From positions 1,395,730-1,452,998 of the forward strand of contig NZ_CM001555.1 of assembly GCF_000275865.1 (NCBI RefSeq): DNA of 57,269 bases. Direction: 5' to 3'. This DNA comes from Methanofollis liminatans DSM 4140 (GTDB lineage Archaea > Halobacteriota > Methanomicrobia > Methanomicrobiales > Methanofollaceae). Below are positions 50,328-57,269 of this stretch, one piece after another. The notes below the pieces were generated by a model. The model saw only the letters and a program-made list of their open reading frames with translations. It had not been told where the DNA came from and made no database searches. The position numbers and the translations under genes were made by a program. How positions within the stretch are numbered: the stretch's first letter is position 1; every line of letters begins with the position of its first letter.

Positions 50328-50792
50328 TCACCGCCCGTAGAGCACGTATGTCTCCCCGTACTGGACCACGTGCCCTTCCATCGCCTGGAGAAGCGCTTTT
50401 TTCTCGGCACCGGCCTGGAGATCGAGGACGGCATCGAGGCCGAAGACCTTGAACTCATAGCGGTGATCGCGCCCCTTCGGCGGGCACGGGCCGCTGTAGC
50501 CGATCCGGCCGAAGGAGTTTTTGCCCTGCCGCGCCGCGAAGGGAAAAGAGACCTCGGGCTCCTTTGCGATCGCTTCCGGGATGATCCGGACCGGTTCGAT
50601 GTTCCAGATCAGCCAGTGCGTGAAGTCGCCCCCGCCGGGCTCATCGGGATCGTTGACGATGACCGCAAGGCTTTTTGTCACCGAGGCGTCGACGCCGCCG
50701 AGCGTGATCGCAGGCGAGATGTCGTCGCCGTCACAGGTGTAGTTGTACGGCAGTTTCAGGACCGCAATTTCAACGGATATTTTTCCGACCAT
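50328..50792 (-). CDS. YbhB/YbcL-type PEBP family protein
   Basis: The 154-residue protein has the phosphatidylethanolamine-binding fold: YNYTCDGDDISPAITLGG, VIVNDPDEPGGGDFTHWLIWNI and GYSGPCPPKGRDHRYEFKVFGLD. Bacterial and archaeal members are small cytoplasmic proteins of unsettled role. ATG at 50792 is chosen because longer frames have non-coding composition. It is divergent from recQ. Confidence 0.93.
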   Translation of the reverse strand: MVGKISVEIAVLKLPYNYTCDGDDISPAITLGGVDASVTKSLAVIVNDPDEPGGGDFTHWLIWNIEPVRIIPEAIAKEPEVSFPFAARQGKNSFGRIGYSGPCPPKGRDHRYEFKVFGLDAVLDLQAGAEKKALLQAMEGHVVQYGETYVLYGR

Positions 50793-50987
50793 AATGGTGA
50801 GTCTCCCACCCCCCTGTGGAGAGCCCCGGAGATATACCTTGCGGAGTGCGGTGCCGGGCGACACTTCCGCCACGCATGGAAAGGTTATATCCTGTCCTCC
50901 AGAAGATCCAGTGAATAACCGATTGCATGGAGACCAGATCCCCGCCGCGCCTGACGCACGCAGGTGTCCATGCACACAGGAGACCAG

Positions 50988-53162
50988 ATGACGAACATTA
51001 CCGAACTCCTCCAGAGATACTGGGGATACACCTCATTTTTGCCCTATCAAAAAGAAATTATCACGTCGGTCCTGGACGGCCACGACACCCTGGCCGTCAT
51101 GGCAACGGGCGGGGGGAAATCGCTCTGCTACCAGCTCCCGGCCCTTGTTCTCGGCGGTCTTACGATTGTCATATCCCCGCTCATCGCCCTCATGAAAAAT
51201 CAGGTCGACGACCTGAACGAACGGGGGATCAGGGCGGTGGCCTACAACAGCACCCTGGACTATCGTGAACGGGTAGAGGTCGAACGCGGTCTCCAGAACA
51301 ATACGGTACGAATGCTCTTCATCTCCCCGGAAAAATGCATGCAGCCCAGTTTTCTCAGTTTTATCAACCGGTTCCCGGTCAGGCTCATCGCCATCGACGA
51401 GGCGCACTGCATCTCAGAATGGGGCCATAATTTCAGGCCGGAATACCGGCAGCTCTCCGCGCTGAGAGAGCACTTCCCCCCGGTACCGATCGTCGCCCTG
51501 ACCGCCACCGCCATCCCCGCGGTCAGGGAGGACATCTGCACGCAGCTGCAGTTGTCAGACGTCCGCGAGTATATCGGGAGTTTCAACAGGCCAAACCTCT
51601 CCTACCGGGTTGTCCCCAAGAACAAACCCGTAGAGTTTATTCTCGACTACATCGGGCAGCACCCAAACGACTCCGGGATCATCTATTGTCTCAGCCGAAA
51701 AGCGACAGAAGACCTGGCGGAAACCCTGGTGGAGCACGGACACATGGCCTCTGCCTACCATGCCGGCCTCCTCCCCGAGGTCAGGAAAAAGGTGCAGGAG
51801 GCCTTCATCAAGGATGACATTTCCATCATCTGCGCCACCGTTGCCTTCGGCATGGGCATCGACAAGCCCGATGTCAGGTACGTCATTCACCATGACCTGC
51901 CAAAGTCGGTGGAGGCCTATTACCAGGAGTCAGGGCGGGCGGGACGGGACGGCCAGCCCGGGGAATGCATCCTCCTCTATAGCAGAGGGGACCTGGCGAA
52001 AGTCCGTTACCTGCTCGAACACGACGATCAGGACGAAGAGCAGAGCGGGATCGCCTTCAAAAAAATGCAGGAGGTGGTGGACTACTGCGAGACGAACTCA
52101 TGCAGGCGGAAATATCTGCTCGCATATTTCGGGGAGGAGTATCCCGGAGAGACCTGCGACGCGTGCGATAACTGCACCCATCCTCAAGAATTGTTTGACG
52201 GGACCGGGGTCGCACAGAACATCATCAGGTGCGTGCGCCAGCTGCCGACGAAGTACGGGGCGGGCATGATCACCGACATCCTGCTGGGCTCGAAAAAAGC
52301 GGAGATCGGCAGGTTACGCTTTGACGCCCTCCCGGCGTACGCCACCGGGAAAGGCTACGACCGGAACACCTACCTGACCTGGATCGGCGATCTGGTCAGG
52401 CAGGGCTACCTTTCACGGACCGGGGACAAATACCCGGTCATTGCCCTGACCGCGAAGAGCGAGGAGATACTGAGGGGAGGCGTGCCGGTGATGCTCCCCC
52501 TCCTGCAGAAAACGAGGCAGAGACGGTCAGAGGTTCCCGGTCCCGATGCGATGACCCCGGAAGAGGGAGAACTGTTCCTCGCATTGAAAAGGGTGAGAAA
52601 GGATCTTGCGGACCGGGAAAATGTTCCGCCCTACATCATCTTTTCCGATCGGACCCTCATGCAGATGGCCCGTCTCCGCCCGTGCGATCAGGAGAGTATT
52701 CTGGCGATCGGCGGTGTGGGGGAGTATAAATCAAAGAAGTTCGGCCCGGCGTTCATTGCAGAGATCAAACGCGTCGTGCAGGAGGATCGCGGGATGACGC
52801 CGCCTGGCGAGGGCCAGAGTGAATGCGAGGGGCATCTTCTGGAGGGGATCTTTCTGATCGACAGAGAGATCAAACGCCTGAACGAGGAGATCGACGAACT
52901 GAAAAAGGAGAAGAGTGCCCTCCTTGATCAGGCGATGCAATCCGGGATCGAGGAGCAGGGGCATTATGTGCTCAGGTGCTCTCTGTCAAAGGTCAGGGAG
53001 TTGAATCTTGAAGCGTTCAAAAACCGTTATCCCGAGATATTTATGGAGGTCGGGATCGTCAGGCTCAAGGACGTCGATGAGATCCTTGGAAAGGATGTTG
53101 TTACGGAACTCTGTACGATAACAGAGTCGAAGACGTTCAAGGTCGCGGAGAGAGAGGTTTAG
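50988..53162 (+). CDS. recQ: RecQ-type DNA helicase
   Basis: A 724-residue RecQ with Walker A MATGGGKSLCYQ at 38-49, IDEAHCISEWGHNFRPEY, ALTATA, and the motif VI QESGRAGRDGQPGE. The RecQ zinc site follows (CRRKYLL, CDACDNC), then a winged-helix RQC part and an HRDC domain (LFLALKRVRKDLADRENVPP). The last 110 residues add a coiled coil (EIKRLNEEIDELKKEKSALL) beyond the bacterial length. It unwinds DNA 3' to 5' in recombination and repair. AGGAG lies five bases before ATG 50988. Confidence 0.96.
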   Translation: MTNITELLQRYWGYTSFLPYQKEIITSVLDGHDTLAVMATGGGKSLCYQLPALVLGGLTIVISPLIALMKNQVDDLNERGIRAVAYNSTLDYRERVEVERGLQNNTVRMLFISPEKCMQPSFLSFINRFPVRLIAIDEAHCISEWGHNFRPEYRQLSALREHFPPVPIVALTATAIPAVREDICTQLQLSDVREYIGSFNRPNLSYRVVPKNKPVEFILDYIGQHPNDSGIIYCLSRKATEDLAETLVEHGHMASAYHAGLLPEVRKKVQEAFIKDDISIICATVAFGMGIDKPDVRYVIHHDLPKSVEAYYQESGRAGRDGQPGECILLYSRGDLAKVRYLLEHDDQDEEQSGIAFKKMQEVVDYCETNSCRRKYLLAYFGEEYPGETCDACDNCTHPQELFDGTGVAQNIIRCVRQLPTKYGAGMITDILLGSKKAEIGRLRFDALPAYATGKGYDRNTYLTWIGDLVRQGYLSRTGDKYPVIALTAKSEEILRGGVPVMLPLLQKTRQRRSEVPGPDAMTPEEGELFLALKRVRKDLADRENVPPYIIFSDRTLMQMARLRPCDQESILAIGGVGEYKSKKFGPAFIAEIKRVVQEDRGMTPPGEGQSECEGHLLEGIFLIDREIKRLNEEIDELKKEKSALLDQAMQSGIEEQGHYVLRCSLSKVRELNLEAFKNRYPEIFMEVGIVRLKDVDEILGKDVVTELCTITESKTFKVAEREV

Positions 53163-53215
53163 GGTGGGGGATCGCCCCTCTCTTCCACCTTTTCTTCGCA
53201 AAAAAGAGATGCGGG

Positions 53216-54568
53216 CTACACCCGGATCCGGATCGTGTCCTCGCCGGAAAACGGCGTGCCGTCGTTCATCTCGCCGCTGACCGTCACGGCGACGTCCACA
53301 AACATCCTGCCAACCTTCACCGTCCGGAACAGCGACAGGATCGCCTGCCGGTCGAGCGCTCCAGGCACAGCCGTGCAGAGGTCGAACGTCACCATCAGGT
53401 CAGGAACACCGTCGCCGTCGTCGTCGCCAACCTCAGAGGGCTCGCCGCCCACAATGGGCAGGGAATCGAGGCGGCAGGAGGAGGCGTCGATCTCTGCCGG
53501 GTCTGCCCCCGCGGGCAGTTCGATGAAGGCCGTGATGGTGTGGTCTTTGTTCCTGAGGCGCAGGGTGTCGGGTTTGAGGTCGACGGTTGCGTCGAGTTCG
53601 GTGGGGGCGGCGATCTCGAAGAGGTAGATGTCCGGCATACCATTGCGATAATCCACCCAGACGATGCGGTTACCCCAGATCGCAGGATAGGCTTGGTACG
53701 CCGCATCGCCGGTCACCTGCGCCTCAACACCTGTGCCGAGATCATACAGGTAGATATCATAATTGCCGTTGCGATCGTCCATCCAGACAATGCGATCCCC
53801 CCAGATCGCAGTCCACCACTGTTCTGCCGGATCAGTGCAGATCGCCGTCTCCGTCCTGGTGTTTATGTCATACAGGTAGACGTCCGCCTTGCCGTTGCGA
53901 TAATCCGTCCATACGATGTGATCATCCCAGATCGCAGGCTCAGTCTGACGAGCAGTATTCGTGGTAATCTGCATTTCCGTCCTGGTGCCGAGATCGTACA
54001 GGTAAATATCGCCGTTGCCGTTGCGATGGTCTTCCCAGACGATGCTATCCTCCCAGATCGCTGGATAACTCTGTTCCGCCGCATCAGTACAGATTGCCGT
54101 CTCCGTTCCGGTGCCAATAGTGTATAGGTAGATATCCCCCTCGTTGCGAGAATCCACCCAGACGATGCTATCCCCCCAGATCGCAGGGTTGTAATGATAC
54201 TGCTGAGCAGTGCAGACCGGCGTCTCCGCCCCGGTGTTGATATCGTACAGATAGACCGCCCCGTCACCGTTGCGGTTGTCCCTCCAGACAATGCGGTGCC
54301 CCCAGATCGCAGGGAGCATCTGACGCGCCGGATTGGTACAGACCGGCGTTTCTACACCTCTACCGAGGTCGTACAGGTAGATGTCCGTTTTTATGTCGTT
54401 GCGGTTGTCCTCATAGACGATGTAGTCACCGTAGACCGCAGGAAAGTATTGACTCGATGTACTCGTCGTCACCTGCGTCTCCGTGCCGACAAGCACGCCA
54501 GCCGCCGGCACCGCCATGAGGGCGGCGAGCAGGAGCAGGGCCAGCCCGGACCATGTATGTTTCTTCAT
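53216..54568 (-). CDS. Secreted seven-bladed beta-propeller protein (TIGR04275-like repeats)
   Basis: After a signal peptide (residues 1-24, ending VPAAG) come seven repeats of about 43 residues, each with the pattern YPAIWGDxIVWxDxRNGxxDIYLYD. They make one beta-propeller, residues 28-325. The last 115 residues are a beta-sandwich-like tail (LRLRNKDHTITAFIELPAGA, DDDGDGVPDLMVTFDL) of a type often found on archaeal surface proteins; DDDGDGVPD looks like a calcium loop. It is probably exported and may bind carbohydrates or proteins outside. ATG at 54568; there is no lipobox and no visible membrane anchor. Confidence 0.9.
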   Translation of the reverse strand: MKKHTWSGLALLLLAALMAVPAAGVLVGTETQVTTSTSSQYFPAVYGDYIVYEDNRNDIKTDIYLYDLGRGVETPVCTNPARQMLPAIWGHRIVWRDNRNGDGAVYLYDINTGAETPVCTAQQYHYNPAIWGDSIVWVDSRNEGDIYLYTIGTGTETAICTDAAEQSYPAIWEDSIVWEDHRNGNGDIYLYDLGTRTEMQITTNTARQTEPAIWDDHIVWTDYRNGKADVYLYDINTRTETAICTDPAEQWWTAIWGDRIVWMDDRNGNYDIYLYDLGTGVEAQVTGDAAYQAYPAIWGNRIVWVDYRNGMPDIYLFEIAAPTELDATVDLKPDTLRLRNKDHTITAFIELPAGADPAEIDASSCRLDSLPIVGGEPSEVGDDDGDGVPDLMVTFDLCTAVPGALDRQAILSLFRTVKVGRMFVDVAVTVSGEMNDGTPFSGEDTIRIRV

Positions 54569-54956
54569 TTTTTCTTTCGCCCCTCTGCGTTCTCCCCCTG
54601 CGAGAGAGGGAACGGCTCGACTTCCTGGTGGGGGGAGGCGAGGACTGCGGCCGCTCGCGGGATGACCGCAGTATCGGGGCGGGATTATATAGAGATATTG
54701 TATGAAAAATATGAACGCCCTGATGCCCGGAACGCCCTCCTTCTCGGATCGAATATACTGGATGTTGTGAACCTTTCCGGGCATTATGTGCGTAAAAATC
54801 TCCACTTTCAGTCCATGTGCTGCACTATCTGCACTGGAGGATTTCATTGGTTTTTGCCGGCTGACAGACCGCAAGATGGAGGGGCTCCCCACCACATGGG
54901 TAAAATAGAGATGCGTTCTACACCTCTTATTCAAACCAATGAGGGAAGGTAGAGTC
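54569..54956. other. Intergenic promoter region, no gene
   Basis: Divergent upstream space of two genes. TTATATAGAGATATTG near 54684-54700 is AT-rich and read leftwards gives CTATATAATCC, a likely TATA box of the beta-propeller gene about 110 bases from its start. Short open frames further right have random-looking content and no ribosome site. Confidence 0.45.
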
Positions 54957-55841
54957 GTGGCAGCATTGGACAATTTTCTCGGACCCCTGCACAACGGCGT
55001 CTGGGAGGTGGAGGTGCCGAAGGCGTCGGTCACCGAACCCCTCGATCCCGGGTGGAAACGATCGGCGATCAACGTCCCGACGCCCGGGACGGTCGCCAGT
55101 TACCGCAAGGGGCGCTACCACGTGCACGAGACCGCCACCGAATGGAAGGTCCACCTGGACCGCTACGACCCCGCGGTCCACCCAGTAATGCACCTGGTGG
55201 ACGACGCCCCCCTCGTCTTCATGATCGCCGCCACCTTCGTGGCGCTCGTCGACGATGTCTGGAGAACGAATCCGGAAAACACCCGGGCGGTGCTGGAGGA
55301 GCAGACGACCGCCTGGCAGATGCTCGTACTCTTCGGTTGTGCCGGGATGGCGACCGGGGCGTTTGTCGTGCTCAACCCGCTCCTGTCGTTTTCGTCGATC
55401 GTCCATCTCCTGATGCCCCTGGTATTCATCGCCCTGGGCATCCTGATCGTCGGGGAGGGCGTACAGATCAGGCCCTTTCAGATGGTTTCGGCCAGACGGA
55501 TCCTCTCCGGCATCATGGTGATCTTCATCGGCGTCATCTCTTACGACCTCCCTGTGGAGGACTGGGGCGCGATCATCTTCGTCCTCATCGGGGTCTGGGG
55601 GTTCGGGAGTGCGGCAATGACGTTCAGGCGCCTCTCGAGGGGGCGAGAGGCAGTTCCCGAAGGGTTTTACACCTGGTGCGCCATCGGCTGCCTCTCCCTT
55701 CTGCTCGCTCTCCTGATCTTCATGACGCCGGTGGCCCTGGTCGCCCTCATGACGATCGTCCTCGGGGCGATCGCCCTCCTTGCAGGGCTCACGCTGGTGG
55801 TGAACGGCCTGCGGTTGCGGGGCCGGATGATCCGCCGGTGA
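54957..55841 (+). CDS. HdeD-like (DUF308) membrane protein with N-terminal soluble domain
   Basis: In this 294-residue protein residues 1-110 are soluble and unrecognised (VWEVEVPKASVTEPLDPGWK). From about residue 120 six hydrophobic helices follow in three pairs (FGCAGMATGAFVVLNPLLSF, LLMPLVFIALGILIVGEG and so on), the arrangement of HdeD/DUF308 proteins. The function of archaeal members is unknown. I chose GTG at 54957 because GGAAGGT lies six bases ahead; ATG at 54939 in the same frame lacks a ribosome site. Confidence 0.75.
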   Translation: MAALDNFLGPLHNGVWEVEVPKASVTEPLDPGWKRSAINVPTPGTVASYRKGRYHVHETATEWKVHLDRYDPAVHPVMHLVDDAPLVFMIAATFVALVDDVWRTNPENTRAVLEEQTTAWQMLVLFGCAGMATGAFVVLNPLLSFSSIVHLLMPLVFIALGILIVGEGVQIRPFQMVSARRILSGIMVIFIGVISYDLPVEDWGAIIFVLIGVWGFGSAAMTFRRLSRGREAVPEGFYTWCAIGCLSLLLALLIFMTPVALVALMTIVLGAIALLAGLTLVVNGLRLRGRMIRR

Positions 55842-55911
55842 TCAGGGCGCCCCTCTCTTTTCCGTAAGGATTATCGTGACACGCCCGATAAAAGAGGTGC
55901 GGAGGTGACCG

Positions 55912-57153
55912 GTGCCGGAAGAGAAAGAAGGGGCTGACCGGGAGGCGGCCGATACCGCCATCAGGCGGGTGGCCTGGATCTCCCTGGCCGTGAATGCCGG
56001 GCTCGTCCTGGTAAAACTCGTCCTTGCCGGGATCACCGGGAGCCTGGCACTCGAAGCCGATGCCGTCCACTCGTTTCTGGACGTGCTCGCCTCCGTCGCC
56101 CTCCTCGCCGGGATATGGCTCTCGTCCCGCCGGAGCAGGGAGTTCCCCTACGGGCTGTACAAGGTGGAGAACATCGTCTCGGTGGCGATCGCCCTCCTGG
56201 TCTTTCTCACCGCATGGGAGATCGCCGTGGAGGCCCTCACCGGGGAGGGCATCGCCCTGCCCTTCAGTGGGTGGGTGCTCGTCGCCGTCGCCGCCCTGGT
56301 CCCGGTCCCCTATCTGCTTGGCACCTGGGAGGTGCGGGTGGGAACGGCCTACCATTCTCCCAGCCTGATTGCCGACGGGAGACAGCACCGGGTGGACGTG
56401 CTCTCGACCTCGGTGGTCTTCTTCGCCCTCCTCGCCCGGTATGTCGGCATCCCGATCGATCACATCGCGGCCGTGATCATCGCCGTCTTCATTGCGTACG
56501 CGGGCTGGGGCATCCTGAAAGACAGCATGCGCACGCTCCTCGACGCCTCGATCGATCACGGGACGCGTGACGCCATCAGGTCGGCGATCCTTGCAGAGCC
56601 GATGGTGATCGGGATAAAAGACCTGACCGGCCGGAACTCTGGAAGGTATATCTTTGTCGAGGCCGGTGTCGTGATGAAGCAGACCGATCTTGCCGAGGCG
56701 GCGCTGGTGAGCGAGCGCATCCAGGCCCGTATCCGAGAACAGGTCCAGAACGTGGAGCGGGCGGTCATCCACGCCGAAGCGGGGGAACGCTCGCACCTGC
56801 GCTATGCCGTCCCGCTCAGCGACCTCGAGGGTGCGATCAGCCCCCACTTCGGCGAAGCGCCCTATTTCGCCCTGCTCGATTTTGGCGTGAAGGAGAGGAG
56901 GCTGGAGCGCAAGGAGGTGATCGCCAACCCGGTCAGGGACCTTGAAAAACAGAAAGGGCTCCGTGCGGCAGAGCTGCTCCTGCGGCAGAAACCCGACGTC
57001 GTCGTTTCGCGCCAGCCCCTTGCCGGAAAGTCGCCTGAATATGTCTTCGAGTCGGCCAGGATCATGGTGAGGATAACCGATGCGGAGAGGCTCGCCGACC
57101 TCATCGGGGAGATCGAGGGGGAGGTGCGGGAGGAGCGGGCCGCGGGCGGATGA
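55912..57153 (+). CDS. Cation diffusion facilitator with C-terminal NifX-like domain
   Basis: Residues 1-210 of 413 are a CDF transporter: six helices, with metal-site residues in LALEADAVHSFLDVLAS and DGRQHRVDVLSTSVVF. Residues 215-295 form the cytoplasmic CDF domain (RYIFVEAGVVMKQTDLAEA). Residues 300-400 add a dinitrogenase-cofactor/NifX-type domain (RYAVPLSDLEGAISPHFGEAPYF shortened here to its key part ISPHFGEAPYFALLDF). It should export zinc, manganese or iron; the extra domain may sense metal or clusters. GTG at 55912 is preceded by GGAGGTGA. Confidence 0.92.
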   Translation: MPEEKEGADREAADTAIRRVAWISLAVNAGLVLVKLVLAGITGSLALEADAVHSFLDVLASVALLAGIWLSSRRSREFPYGLYKVENIVSVAIALLVFLTAWEIAVEALTGEGIALPFSGWVLVAVAALVPVPYLLGTWEVRVGTAYHSPSLIADGRQHRVDVLSTSVVFFALLARYVGIPIDHIAAVIIAVFIAYAGWGILKDSMRTLLDASIDHGTRDAIRSAILAEPMVIGIKDLTGRNSGRYIFVEAGVVMKQTDLAEAALVSERIQARIREQVQNVERAVIHAEAGERSHLRYAVPLSDLEGAISPHFGEAPYFALLDFGVKERRLERKEVIANPVRDLEKQKGLRAAELLLRQKPDVVVSRQPLAGKSPEYVFESARIMVRITDAERLADLIGEIEGEVREERAAGG

Positions 57154-57242
57154 AAATATCATTCCCTGTGTGCGGCGCCGTGGTGATCCCCTCGCATCCC
57201 ACAATATATAATTGATAAGATATCTCCTTTAGGGCACGTTAT

Positions 57243-57269
57243 TGCGGCGGGGGGCCTGCCGCCCCCCGG
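57243..57269. repeat. Start of another dispersed-repeat copy, cut by the window edge
   Basis: The last 27 bases are, in reverse complement, the CCGGGGGGCGGCAGGCCCCC stem seen at 47018-47037, so this copy lies in the opposite orientation. The window ends inside it. Confidence 0.75.

Noticed and set aside
54700-54956. Short frames such as MRKNLHFQSMCCTICTGGFH
   Set aside because: Cysteine-rich by chance, no start signal in a sensible place and no partner. Treated as non-coding.
54572-55072. 170-residue N-terminal extension of the beta-propeller gene
   Set aside because: A normal signal peptide starts at 54568. The extension would overlap the divergent HdeD-like gene and has no domain.
1-57269. 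tRNA, rRNA or known riboswitch genes
   Set aside because: The intergenic spaces were read for cloverleaf-like arms and conserved tRNA motifs and none was convincing. A covariance-model search would be decisive.

Overview
The window looks like chromosomal DNA of a methanogenic archaeon of the order Methanomicrobiales (Methanofollis/Methanoculleus type). This is inferred from the content: a ferredoxin:disulfide reductase fused to rubredoxin, a DUF2115 protein, a TIGR04275-like beta-propeller surface protein, an HxlB-type hexuloisomerase, many short archaeal lipoproteins, AT-rich TATA-like promoters and a high-GC genome. No tRNA or rRNA gene was recognised. Both ends of the window lie inside the same dispersed GC-rich repeat, which suggests that the window is a contig broken at that repeat.

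Layout. 1-0.7 kb: tandem copies of the dispersed repeat. 0.7-4.8 kb: a partner-switching module on the minus strand (STAS protein, SpoIIE-type phosphatase with a membrane sensor, RsbW-like kinase, STAS-effector fusion) behind a methyltransferase. 4.8-14.7 kb: household and stress genes (FKBP lipoprotein, MFS exporter, SagB-type oxidoreductase, flavoprotein, USP-USP-GNAT fusion, peroxiredoxin, DUF2115, IMPACT/YigZ, cupredoxin, PflX-like radical SAM, CutA, GNAT, a small RHH-like regulator). 15.3-19.4 kb: an accessory replication-like module (unknown gene, SF1A helicase, Toprim primase-like gene). 19.4-21.3 kb: an AT-rich stretch with three small genes, two of which look regulatory.

21.3-35.3 kb: a complete type I-C CRISPR-Cas locus, all read on the minus strand: cas5c-cas8c(with internal cas11c)-cas7c-cas3-cas4-cas1-cas2-leader-array. 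The array has 91 repeats and 90 spacers. The effector genes have visibly lower GC than cas4-cas1-cas2 and cas3 is in an unusual place, so the locus looks like a mosaic of two modules.

35.8-41.6 kb: a minus-strand series: M42 peptidase, aminotransferase, 6-phospho-3-hexuloisomerase, ferredoxin:disulfide reductase plus its likely glutaredoxin partner, then an overlapping trio HAD phosphatase / PIN nuclease / CARF-like sensor. 41.7-44.7 kb: an iron-type ABC importer with palindromic operators upstream. 44.9-57.2 kb: a lipoprotein, an MBL-rhodanese enzyme, a second block of the dispersed repeat, a fasciclin lipoprotein, a DUF255 protein, a PEBP-family protein, RecQ, a beta-propeller protein, an HdeD-like membrane protein and a CDF transporter with a NifX-like tail.

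The most notable items are the CARF-like/PIN/HAD operon away from any visible type III system, the mosaic type I-C locus with an internal cas11c start and a twice-acquired spacer, the partner-switching module in an organism class that has no sigma factors, the primase whose zinc-finger-like segment sits at the wrong end, and the tandem dispersed repeat.
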